The notes: a model not told the origin generated them from the sequence alone. Shown: positions 7,117-14,026, counted from the stretch's first letter. The stretch is 15,411 nt of DNA from Candidatus Thorarchaeota archaeon MP11T_1 (GCA_002825515.1 PJET01000017.1:1-15411); one strand, 5' to 3'. Program-made: numbers and translations.

Positions 7117-8455
7117 GAAGGAGATCTCTAAACAAGAGCATTTAACTCCTCAAAGATTGAGTAGTATTGCGAGGGGTTACCGTATTAGCTATGAGCGCCC
7201 GCCTGCGAGTTTGATAGAGATAATTCGGTGGGCAATTAAGTACATCGAAGCTATAACACAGGATAAAGATTGGATTCCGTTCATCCACAACAAGATTAGT
7301 ATTGATGGAGCTTTTCTTCAGTACTGTGAGGAAAACAAGTTAGAGGTACGCGCTGTCCATACAGATGCCGTTACATCGTGGCAAAGCGATCATAAGGATG
7401 AGTTTTTCGTAGGGGTGGGTATTTTTGAAGTGCTCGCCACAAAGACGCCAGCTGATGATGGTCGCCCTTGGAAGTTCTATCACTGTGCATTGTTCCACAA
7501 AGGAAACCAGAATGAAGACGAGGTTTCGTTCTTTGTCCTAGTTCGTGATGGGCACTTCGAACGGTACAGGGCTATACGTGATGGTTTCGATGAGTGGCAG
7601 AAGAAGCGTGAGCGTGAAAGTCTGGAGATTGAAGTTGTTGGGGGCTCTCCAATTTCCTACGACCCTGATTTGTCTTGGGATTTTTTGTTTCTGCCTGATG
7701 ATCTTCAGAAGCGTATCACTACTACCATTGAGGGTTTTCTCAACACCAGGGACATCTACAACAAACTTAAGGTGCCATGGAGACGCGGTATTGGATTTTG
7801 GGGACCGAGGGGATGCGGCAAGACGAGCTGTCTTCGTTTGTTGATGGCGCAGTATCCAGATTTCAAACCAGTTACAATTCAGCCCGGACATAGTTCGCCC
7901 GATGAATTGCTTGAGGAAGCTTTCGAATATGCTGAGGAACATGCACCAGCTCTTCTGTTTTTCGAGGATTTACAGGAGCTTGTGAAGACGATAGACTTGC
8001 GTCATTTCTTGCAGCTTTTGGACGGTTTGCAACAGAGAGAGGGAATCCTAACGATAGTTACAGGCAATGACTTTTCAGATTTGGAGGAGAATCTAAAGAG
8101 TCGGCCGCGGAGATTCGATCGTTTCTTTGAGTTTCCGCTACCTGATTTGACGCAAAGCACCAAATACTTGAACAAGTATTTTGCTGATATATTGAGTACT
8201 GATAAGATTAATGCAATCGCAAAGAAGGCTGTTGAGAGAAAGTTTACCTATGCTCATTTGCAAGAAATATACTTCAATGCAGTTTTCATTGCGATACCAG
8301 AGGGTCGAGAAATTCCAAACGTAGCAGACATTGAACTATCTTTTAGACAAGTAATTGAGGAAAAAGAGGCTGCCGATTCGGATTTCATGGCTCAGAAACG
8401 TGATCTTACTGACGATGTTGATGACTTAGATGATGAAAGAGAGGATTCGCTGTAA
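7100..8455 (+). CDS. BCS1-like AAA ATPase
   Basis: This 451-aa protein carries one AAA module behind an N-terminal domain of about 200 residues that I cannot assign. Walker A is GPRGCGKT (235-242), Walker B LLFFED (285-290), sensor 1 VTGND (320-324), and SRPRRFDRFFEF (334-345) carries the arginine-finger region. The short GNxxxLxxxLxSRPRRFDR pattern and the helical C-terminal lid resemble BCS1, whose mitochondrial member moves a folded Fe-S protein through a ring. The C-terminal 25 residues are very acidic (DDVDDLDDERED). BCS1-type rings act as threading or remodelling machines, but the target here is unknown. No membrane anchor is visible, unlike mitochondrial BCS1. The stop shares one base with the start of bS21. 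Confidence 0.85.
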   Translation: MSRFSEKEISKQEHLTPQRLSSIARGYRISYERPPASLIEIIRWAIKYIEAITQDKDWIPFIHNKISIDGAFLQYCEENKLEVRAVHTDAVTSWQSDHKDEFFVGVGIFEVLATKTPADDGRPWKFYHCALFHKGNQNEDEVSFFVLVRDGHFERYRAIRDGFDEWQKKRERESLEIEVVGGSPISYDPDLSWDFLFLPDDLQKRITTTIEGFLNTRDIYNKLKVPWRRGIGFWGPRGCGKTSCLRLLMAQYPDFKPVTIQPGHSSPDELLEEAFEYAEEHAPALLFFEDLQELVKTIDLRHFLQLLDGLQQREGILTIVTGNDFSDLEENLKSRPRRFDRFFEFPLPDLTQSTKYLNKYFADILSTDKINAIAKKAVERKFTYAHLQEIYFNAVFIAIPEGREIPNVADIELSFRQVIEEKEAADSDFMAQKRDLTDDVDDLDDEREDSL

Positions 8456-8787
8456 TGCCTGCACCACCTGAATTTGACCATAGTAAAGTTCACCCTATTG
8501 AGGTTGTCGTTGAAGGCTCCTCCAGGGAGGATTTCGAGCATGCTTTCCGCAAGTTTAAAGCTCTATTCCAACGGGAGCGCGTAGTGGGCCAGCTTAAAGA
8601 GAAGATGGCTTATGAGAAACCCAGCGAAAAGAAGAGGCGAAAGCGTCGTGAAGCGCGGGAGCGTAGGCTGATGGCTGAGATGCGAGAGCGTCTAATGAAG
8701 ACTGGTGAATGGGATCGTCGTCAGAAGAGAAAGGCGCAGAAGCGAATCAAGAGAGAAGAGAAAGCCGCGGAGGTTACCGATGAGTGA
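8455..8787 (+). CDS. rpsU: Ribosomal protein bS21, phage-encoded
   Basis: bS21 binds the small ribosomal subunit near the anti-SD end of 16S rRNA and influences initiation. Residues 15-72 match the family: IEVVVEGSSREDFEHAFRKF, then a helix, then YEKPSEKKRRKRREARERR, which aligns with the conserved YEKPTxxRKRxxxxAxKR region. At 110 aa it is much longer than the usual 55-75, with a 13-residue N-terminal extension and a highly charged C-terminal helix of about 38 residues. The ATG overlaps the ATPase stop (TAATG), with GAGGA nine bases upstream. Phage-borne bS21 genes are known from large-phage genomes and are thought to replace the host copy to favour phage messages; that role is inferred here. 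Confidence 0.9.
   Translation: MPAPPEFDHSKVHPIEVVVEGSSREDFEHAFRKFKALFQRERVVGQLKEKMAYEKPSEKKRRKRREARERRLMAEMRERLMKTGEWDRRQKRKAQKRIKREEKAAEVTDE
8769..8773 (+). promoter_or_regulatory. Ribosome-binding site deciding the start of the PheS-arm gene
   Basis: GGAGG lies six bases before ATG 8780 and within the end of the bS21 gene. It supports starting the next protein at MSDGITEAL rather than at the earlier in-frame ATG at 8705. Confidence 0.75.
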
Positions 8788-9880
8788 CGGAATTACGGAG
8801 GCCCTGACCGGTCCCAAGACACCTAATAAAAATAGCGATGAGGACAATCGTGGTAATCGTGTCCGGAGAGTTCTGGATAACAAGAGACAACCACCAGCAT
8901 ATCAGCAGCTTGATTTAGAGCCGAAAGAGGGTGGACGGTCATTGCTGCATGATGAGTTTGGTATACCCAAGGTGAGTTCAAAGCCTGAGGATAATCTTCC
9001 TCCACTTAAGGAACTTCCCAACGAGCCTGTTAAGATCAAGGCATCCATTCCTGATGAGAGTAAGTACAAGATGGCAAAAGGGATTCCACAGAAGGGGATG
9101 CCAGTTAAATCAGCGGAGCAAATGATGGAAAGAGATGATGGTTTTATTCCGCCGAAGTCCAATTTTGTTAACGTTGGACAAGTGGATCATGCCTGGCATG
9201 ATGAGAAAGTAACCGGTTTACCGGAGCAAGCAATGATTGATAATAACTCCTTAGACTCTGAAGATATTGATACAGACGCCCTGCAAGGACTAGATCCTCT
9301 GGCGGATGGACAACCTCAGGTATCCAAGATACGGCAGGAGTATGAGGAACGTCTCAATACCATCCTTGTTAAAGTAGCTGAGCAGATGAAGCGAGTCACG
9401 AACCTGGAGCAGCTAAAACAGTTCAAGGGTAATGTTTTGGGTAAGAAAGGAGTTCTCGCTGCTGTTCTAAAGGAGTTTGCCAAGCTTCCCAAGGGTGAAA
9501 GACAAGCTCTTGGACAGCTTGTTAATCAGTTTGTGGAGGCTCTAAGACTTGAGTTTGATGCTCTTGAATATGAACTGATATCCAATAAAGAAGATGATGA
9601 AGAGGATATGGGGATGTATCCGGCTGAAGAAGAGGAAACAGTTCCAGAACCTGTCCAGAACTCGGAAGGTTCTTTATCCCTACAAGAAGGCGATTATGCC
9701 ATTTTGGTTGACAACAAGCTATTTAAACTGGTCCACCATGAGCCGGGCAATCCACCTCCCGAAGTAGATGTCAGACATATACTTTCAAGACTCGTCCTTG
9801 GTAACGACATTGATGTCGAACGTGTGCAAGTTATCAAGAGGTGTCGTGTTGATTTTGGTATAACCCTGGATATGTATTGA
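8780..9880 (+). CDS. 366-aa protein with a PheS-like N-terminal arm domain and no synthetase core
   Basis: Residues 1-180 are hydrophilic and probably disordered. Residues about 184-267 resemble the N-terminal helical arm of phenylalanyl-tRNA synthetase alpha: a long helix, LGKKG (219-223), LKEFAKLPKGER (230-241), then a second long helix with GQLVNQFVEAL (245-255). In PheS this antiparallel coiled coil contacts tRNA. The class II catalytic motifs of PheS are absent. An acidic linker (270-290) leads to a C-terminal domain of about 65 residues (EGDYAILVDNKLFKLVHHEP onward) that I do not recognise. The start overlaps the bS21 stop by 8 nt. The likely function is RNA or ribosome/tRNA binding, but a structural role with a convergent coiled coil cannot be excluded. 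The gene is certain; the domain call is moderately sure. Confidence 0.85.
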   Translation: MSDGITEALTGPKTPNKNSDEDNRGNRVRRVLDNKRQPPAYQQLDLEPKEGGRSLLHDEFGIPKVSSKPEDNLPPLKELPNEPVKIKASIPDESKYKMAKGIPQKGMPVKSAEQMMERDDGFIPPKSNFVNVGQVDHAWHDEKVTGLPEQAMIDNNSLDSEDIDTDALQGLDPLADGQPQVSKIRQEYEERLNTILVKVAEQMKRVTNLEQLKQFKGNVLGKKGVLAAVLKEFAKLPKGERQALGQLVNQFVEALRLEFDALEYELISNKEDDEEDMGMYPAEEEETVPEPVQNSEGSLSLQEGDYAILVDNKLFKLVHHEPGNPPPEVDVRHILSRLVLGNDIDVERVQVIKRCRVDFGITLDMY

Positions 9881-9901
9881 TGCATTATTTAGTATTAAAG
9901 A

Positions 9902-10570
9902 ATGGAAACAGATAAGAGAAAAGCAACTGAAATCCTATTAGATCTTGAGGAGCGTATCAAGATCGTAGAAGGAAGAATTCAGAATAGCGAGAATCTATTA
10001 AAGATTATGCTGGGTAGGTTAAATGCTAATGGTATTACTCCGCAGACTTCTCCGTCGCCACGAGTTTCACCACCTGTCATTAACAAAGAGAATTTTGAGG
10101 ATCGCCCTGTAACACACAAATTTTCAGATGCAGCTGAACGAATCGGTATTAAGATTGAGGAACCTGAGCCTAAGCAGATTACCGAAGTATTCACAGCGCA
10201 ACCAGCTCAACCTTTATCAGACCCAGATGAGATAATCGAGGCACCTATTCGCGGTAATGCTCGTGGACAAAGGGGACCGAAGTTTTCAGGAGCTAAAGCT
10301 TCGGTTTCTCAAGTCTTGACAGTTGGAGAGACGCCATTGTTTTTAGCCAACATAGAAATACTAGATGAACAAGGTGTGTTAATTAATCAAGCAAGAACAA
10401 ATACAAAAGGTCGATGGTTGATGGCATTAGCCCCTGGTAATTATCAGGTACATGTATCAAAGCGTTTTCCTCCTGATAGTGGGAGGCCACCTATCGATAC
10501 GGTGTATCCGATAAACATTCCTTCATCAAACAAGCCAATGGAGCTTCCTTTATTGGCTCTTAATGAGTGA
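9902..10570 (+). CDS. 222-aa protein: N-terminal coiled coil, Pro-rich linker, carboxypeptidase-regulatory-like beta domain
   Basis: Residues 5-40 form an amphipathic helix typical of a coiled coil (LLDLEERIKIVEGRIQNSE). Residues 45-130 are rich in Pro, Glu and Gln and probably disordered. Residues 132-222 look like a transthyretin/CarboxypepD_reg-type beta sandwich, with LANIEILDEQGVLINQA, then TNTKGRW and LAPGNYQVHVS, the usual order of added-domain strands. Such domains are common in phage tail, neck or decoration proteins, where they mediate attachment. The ATG follows the previous stop by 21 bp, and only a weak AAAG precedes it. It is the last gene before the terminator. A virion role is likely but unproven. 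Confidence 0.8.
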   Translation: METDKRKATEILLDLEERIKIVEGRIQNSENLLKIMLGRLNANGITPQTSPSPRVSPPVINKENFEDRPVTHKFSDAAERIGIKIEEPEPKQITEVFTAQPAQPLSDPDEIIEAPIRGNARGQRGPKFSGAKASVSQVLTVGETPLFLANIEILDEQGVLINQARTNTKGRWLMALAPGNYQVHVSKRFPPDSGRPPIDTVYPINIPSSNKPMELPLLALNE

Positions 10571-10652
10571 AGGTTTCCTGTTGAAGGGTGGTGATAAAAG
10601 ACAAAGGCAGCGAGAGAAGCAAACGGTCGAGGCGCGCGAATCTTGCGGCTTT

Positions 10653-10684
10653 CAAAAGGCGGGTGAATCCCGCCTTTTGATTTT
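10653..10684 (+). terminator. Strong hairpin terminator
   Basis: CAAAAGGCGGG (10653-10663), loop TGAAT, CCCGCCTTTTG (10669-10679) form an 11-bp perfect GC-rich stem, followed by TTTTG. The A-tract on the 5' side would let it work in both directions. It lies 82 bp after the 222-aa gene and only 18 bp before the next start codon, with no promoter visible between. Confidence 0.8.
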
Positions 10685-10697
10685 GAGGACAAGAACA

Positions 10698-11126
10698 ATG
10701 AAAATCTACACAGCATCTTTTTGGGAACCTGAAGTCCACGGCCCGGGAAGAAAGATAAGCATCTCACCTTCCGCACCCAAGAACTTAAAGGATGAGTGTG
10801 GTTATGAGCCTGATTTCGTTCATGAATTTCTATCACCTGACGATGTGCTTTGGGATTATTACAAAGCAAAGAAGGCAGCAAATGATGATGAAGAGAAGCT
10901 GAAGAAGGCTGGTGATAAGTTCGTTGCTAGTTATCAAGCGCGTTTAAATGACTTCAAGGATGCTCTTGAAGACGAAGCAAAGGATAGCGGTAAGACGGTT
11001 CAGGATCTAATTGGTTTTGAAGATGGCGACACACTTCTTTCTTGGGAGCGGGGTGGCCATACAACTTATCGCACACACGTCGCAGAGTTCTTGCGCGGAT
11101 TGGGGTATGAAGTTGAGGAACGCTAA
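10698..11126 (+). CDS. DUF488-like protein
   Basis: The 142-aa protein has the outline of DUF488: the opening MKIYTASFW strand, a following ISISPSAP segment, a long helical middle, and a terminal DTLLSWERGGHTTYRTHVAE followed by FLRGLGYEV that parallels the family's LLCxExxxxxCHRxxLAxxL ending. The Cys and His normally in that ending are replaced by Ser115 and Tyr124, so any metal or catalytic chemistry based on them is probably lost. The frame is open back to 10563 but contains the terminator, so ATG 10698 is preferred; AGGA lies eight bases before it. The function of the family is not established. The match is from motif memory only. Confidence 0.6.
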   Translation: MKIYTASFWEPEVHGPGRKISISPSAPKNLKDECGYEPDFVHEFLSPDDVLWDYYKAKKAANDDEEKLKKAGDKFVASYQARLNDFKDALEDEAKDSGKTVQDLIGFEDGDTLLSWERGGHTTYRTHVAEFLRGLGYEVEER

Positions 11127-11502
11127 CCGTCAACTTCGGAAGCTCCAGAGAAGTGTCAAAGAGCTAGATTTAGATCTACAGGCGATTCTCGAAGAGCATG
11201 ATCGATATCGGTTACGTGGTTCGGATGAATCTATCCTTAATTGGTTTGAATCTCTTCCGATTGAGACTTTGCGCGAATCGCTCGACCGTGAACATCATAG
11301 GCCCCGCACAAGATATTCACTTCAGGACATGAGGCATAAATTTGCTTTGCGTCGTCTCCATGAAAAGAAAACAGCGGAATTGGTGCAGAAACAATCTGAG
11401 CTGCGAGTAGCAAAGATTGATTGTGTACTAGCTGAGATTGAGAGGATTCAAGATGGAGAAGATACTAGAGGAAATTCGCGAGGAAAGAAAACATCAGGAT
11501 AA
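11107..11502 (+). CDS. 131-aa coiled-coil protein of unknown function
   Basis: Charged helices dominate: residues 5-33 and 75-116 are predicted coiled coils (RQLRKLQRSVKELDLDLQAI and ELVQKQSELRVAKIDCVLAE). A short segment with WFESLPIETLRESL lies between them. ATG 11107 is chosen over the longer open frame starting at 11011 because it limits the overlap with the upstream gene to 20 nt. The end overlaps the following MazG-like gene by 50 nt. I do not recognise the family. Confidence 0.65.
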   Translation: MKLRNANRQLRKLQRSVKELDLDLQAILEEHDRYRLRGSDESILNWFESLPIETLRESLDREHHRPRTRYSLQDMRHKFALRRLHEKKTAELVQKQSELRVAKIDCVLAEIERIQDGEDTRGNSRGKKTSG

Positions 11503-11716
11503 GAAATGGGGTGGTCCTGCGCATGATGATCAGCATGATGCATATGCATGGGCAGCTTTCATCACATCTTATCTCGGTCAGGCGATTTCTGATTTCGTCA
11601 ACGAGACTGGACGTTTTGAGTCTAAGCTTCGCAAATTCAGATATAATATGGTTAAAGTCGCGGCCTTGGCCGTTGCGGCAATCGAGGTCGTAGATCGGAA
11701 ACTAGGTGATGACTAG
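11453..11716 (+). CDS. MazG-like / all-alpha NTP pyrophosphohydrolase-like protein
   Basis: The 87-aa protein matches a small phage family recognised by EERKHQDKKWGGPAHDD (10-26), a DAYAWAAFI segment, and the ending MVKVAALAVAAIE (66-78). These helices with Glu/Asp-His clusters resemble the MazG fold, whose members hydrolyse nucleoside triphosphates to monophosphates and PPi. The catalytic ExxE/ExxD pairs cannot be assigned with confidence, so enzymatic activity is uncertain. ATG 11453 has AGAGG seven bases upstream. It lies next to a DNA methyltransferase and near dCMP deaminase, which fits a role in shaping the nucleotide pool. Confidence 0.65.
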   Translation: MEKILEEIREERKHQDKKWGGPAHDDQHDAYAWAAFITSYLGQAISDFVNETGRFESKLRKFRYNMVKVAALAVAAIEVVDRKLGDD

Positions 11717-12404
11717 ATTTCGTGTACTAGTTGCAGATCCAGCGTGGGAGTTTGGTGATAATCTCACCATGTCGGATGTCAAAAGAGGATCATCTTCTAA
11801 TTACGATACCCTGACAATTGAAGATTTGAAACAGCTTCCGGTGCAGGAAGTTTGCACAGAAGAAGCTATTCTCGCGCTCTGGTGTCCTTCTGCTTTACTT
11901 TCGGAAGGACTTGAGGTAATGAAGGCATGGGGATTTCGCCAGACCCAGACCCACATCTGGGTGAAGACGAAGAAAATCCCATTACGTTCGCTTGTTCGTG
12001 AGTTGGTGCTTGCTTTCAGGCAATTAAGCGCGGATGCTACCCCAGGTAATTTTGCTGGCGTAGCCAAGGAAATCATTTCGAAATTCCGCCCTGATAACGT
12101 CTTGGCGTTCGGGATGGGCCGGCTGTTCAGACAGACTCACGAGGTTGCGCTCGTGGGTGTTCGTGGTAAGATATACGACAAACTAAAGGATAAATCCCAA
12201 AGATCCGTTCATTTCCACCCCTCTACGAAGCATTCTACCAAACCAGAAGCATTACAAGACATGCTGGAAAAAATGTTCCCGAAGGCAAAGCGCCTTGAGC
12301 TGTTTGCCCGAAGGGACAGGCCAGGGTGGACATGTGTAGGACTTGAATGCCCATCTACATTGGGAGAAGATATTCGCATATCATTAGATAGATTAAAGTT
12401 ATGA
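11709..12404 (+). CDS. MT-A70 family adenine N6-methyltransferase
   Basis: This protein uses S-adenosylmethionine to methylate adenine N6, most likely in DNA. The signature DPPW appears as DPAW (10-13 from ATG 11709; GTG 11706 is an alternative start). AILALWCPSALLSEGLEVMK, GFRQTQTHIWVKTKK, FGMGRLFRQTHEVALVGVRG, HSTKPEAL and LELFARRDRPGW complete the expected order. About 35-40 residues between the VKTKK strand and FGMGRLFR are longer than usual for the family. No restriction endonuclease with a matching specificity is visible beside it, so it may protect phage DNA against host restriction. The start overlaps the MazG-like gene by 8 nt; the stop shares ATGA with the HNH gene. Confidence 0.88.
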   Translation: MTRFRVLVADPAWEFGDNLTMSDVKRGSSSNYDTLTIEDLKQLPVQEVCTEEAILALWCPSALLSEGLEVMKAWGFRQTQTHIWVKTKKIPLRSLVRELVLAFRQLSADATPGNFAGVAKEIISKFRPDNVLAFGMGRLFRQTHEVALVGVRGKIYDKLKDKSQRSVHFHPSTKHSTKPEALQDMLEKMFPKAKRLELFARRDRPGWTCVGLECPSTLGEDIRISLDRLKL

Positions 12405-14026
12405 AGACCCTTTTGCTTGATAAAGTCTACCGGCCGATTTCTTTCATCAGCTACCGAAAGATGGCTCGGTTGGTAATGACGGGAAAGGCCAGCGTCATTT
12501 CCTGCTGGGGTGGTGTGTCTTTCTACAAGGGTCAAGAGTATCCATCTATCATCGTTCTCAAGCGGTACATTCGCAAGAAGCCATTGCTTCCGCGGTTCAA
12601 TTTTAGAGGTGTGTTCCGTAGGGATTACTTCACCTGTTTCACTGGCAACGTTCGTGTTCTGATGGCAACAGGCCAGGAAAAACCAATCTCTGCTGTTAAA
12701 GCTGGAGATGTTGTTGTGGATGCATTCGGAAATCACCAGCGGGTTATTAAAACAGGTATTAGAACTGTTGATAAATTGCTGTCTGTGAAGTTTCGCGGCA
12801 CATTTGAATTGATGAATGTAACACCAGATCACCCTTTCTTGGTGAGAGATGGTTCTGGATTTGGTTTCAAACCAATCAGCGATCTGGCAGTGAAATATGG
12901 CCGCCTCCCGCGCAGCCCTGGGTATATTGGTGAGCGAGCAAGGTTGTGCGTCTATAATTACCTACCAAAGGACAAGGTGTACAAACTTCTTGATGGTGAA
13001 ATAAAACCAGTTAATAGGTCGCAAAAGCCCGGCATACCGCTGTTTATTGATCGTTCACCGGAGTTGTCATATCTTCTTGGTTTGTACGTAGCTGAAGGTT
13101 CATTTTCTGGAGGGAACGTGGTTTTCAGTTTTGGGCTTCACGAAAGGTATACACTGGCCGCTGACGTTTCAAGGATAGTCCAAAGTGTATTTGGTGTGGC
13201 GTGTAAAGAAAACATTAACGAGAATAGGAATACATGTAAGATTGTTGCATCATCTACTGTCCTTGGACAGTTTTTGACTGCGCTGTGTGGAAAGAAATCC
13301 CACGGAAAGAAGACGCCATGGAATGGGATTGGTGCATATCACAGGGAGTACCTACGGGGTCTATTCCTTGGTGATGCTTACATTTACCGAGATAAGTTCA
13401 AAATCACTTTAGATATGACATCATTTGATGTTGTTACCGGTGCAAGATCCATTCTTTGGTCGTTTGGCGTATATCCTAATCTTTACACCGTTAAACGAAA
13501 GAATAAGAAGCAGGCGTGGCAAGCCATTTTTCAAGGTGAGAATTACTCAGCGTTTATGGCCTGTATTCTAGGTGAAACTGTAGAAGATCGGAAACCGAGT
13601 TATGGTGATGACGAGTATGTTCTATCTTTGATCAAAGCCAAAGAAGAAATAGAAGGGGAATTTGAGGTTTTTAACATTGAAGTTGATGGCTCAAACACCT
13701 ATATTGCCAACGGCATTGCTGTTCATAATTGTCAATACACTGGAATTAGTCTTCCACCATCTCAACTGACTGTTGATCATATCCTTCCTCGTGCTCGTGG
13801 TGGTAAGAGTACTTGGGAAAATTGTGTTACCGCTTCACTCGAAGTGAATGCGGCTAAGGGAAATCGTACACCCGAAGAGGCTGGGTTGAGGTTGTTGCGT
13901 CCAGCTAAGGCTCCACCAGATTCGTTGGCTTTAGAGTACGCTGTGATGAGCGCTGTTCATCCAGATTGGGAGAGCTACTTCCCTGATACTGTGAGGAAAA
14001 ATGAAGTCATTAAAGTGGCATCTTAG
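12401..14026 (+). CDS. HNH endonuclease, interrupted by an intein at the zinc-knuckle cysteine
   Basis: Without the intein (79-443) this is a 176-aa HNH protein. The N-terminal half (MKTLLLDKVYRPISFISYRK, then MARLVMTGKASVI) and VFRRDYFT plus CQYTG, LTVDHILPRARGG (456-468), STWENCV (470-476) and NAAKGNRTPEEAGLRLL belong to the widespread HNH family that cuts DNA with one metal in a beta-beta-alpha fold. DH (459-460) and Asn474 are present. Of the four zinc-knuckle cysteines usual in the family only Cys444 remains; the others are Thr447, Ser479 and Val482. ATG 12401 overlaps the methyltransferase stop by 4 nt. It may be a free-standing homing enzyme or act in phage DNA processing. Confidence 0.88.
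   Translation: MKTLLLDKVYRPISFISYRKMARLVMTGKASVISCWGGVSFYKGQEYPSIIVLKRYIRKKPLLPRFNFRGVFRRDYFTCFTGNVRVLMATGQEKPISAVKAGDVVVDAFGNHQRVIKTGIRTVDKLLSVKFRGTFELMNVTPDHPFLVRDGSGFGFKPISDLAVKYGRLPRSPGYIGERARLCVYNYLPKDKVYKLLDGEIKPVNRSQKPGIPLFIDRSPELSYLLGLYVAEGSFSGGNVVFSFGLHERYTLAADVSRIVQSVFGVACKENINENRNTCKIVASSTVLGQFLTALCGKKSHGKKTPWNGIGAYHREYLRGLFLGDAYIYRDKFKITLDMTSFDVVTGARSILWSFGVYPNLYTVKRKNKKQAWQAIFQGENYSAFMACILGETVEDRKPSYGDDEYVLSLIKAKEEIEGEFEVFNIEVDGSNTYIANGIAVHNCQYTGISLPPSQLTVDHILPRARGGKSTWENCVTASLEVNAAKGNRTPEEAGLRLLRPAKAPPDSLALEYAVMSAVHPDWESYFPDTVRKNEVIKVAS
12635..13729 (+). mobile_element. Class 1 intein with LAGLIDADG endonuclease in the HNH gene
   Basis: This is a 365-residue in-frame intein (79-443). 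It begins with Cys79 (CFTGNVRVLMATG), has AGDVVVDAFG in block A, the block B TPDH (141-144) and the terminal FNIEVDGSNTYIANGIAVHN, and is followed by +1 Cys444. This is the standard class 1 layout with nucleophiles at both junctions. Two LAGLIDADG motifs are visible, YLLGLYVAEGS (224-234) and YLRGLFLGDAY (317-327), each with an acidic residue in place. The splice rebuilds YFT-CQYTG in the HNH domain. Confidence 0.93.
13993..13997 (+). promoter_or_regulatory. Ribosome-binding site for dCMP deaminase
   Basis: GAGGA lies three bases before ATG 14001, inside the end of the HNH gene. It supports the start despite the 26-nt overlap with HNH. Confidence 0.6.

Noticed and set aside
10314..10345. TTGACA within the 222-aa gene as a promoter for the downstream genes
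   Set aside because: No acceptable -10 follows at normal spacing.
10563..10697. 45-codon upstream extension of the DUF488-like frame
   Set aside because: The extension runs through the strong hairpin terminator and reads as low-quality basic sequence; ATG 10698 starts exactly at the family's first strand.
12209..12832. 207-codon minus-strand frame over the methyltransferase and HNH genes
   Set aside because: It lies antisense to conserved MT-A70 and HNH/intein motifs and has no family similarity.
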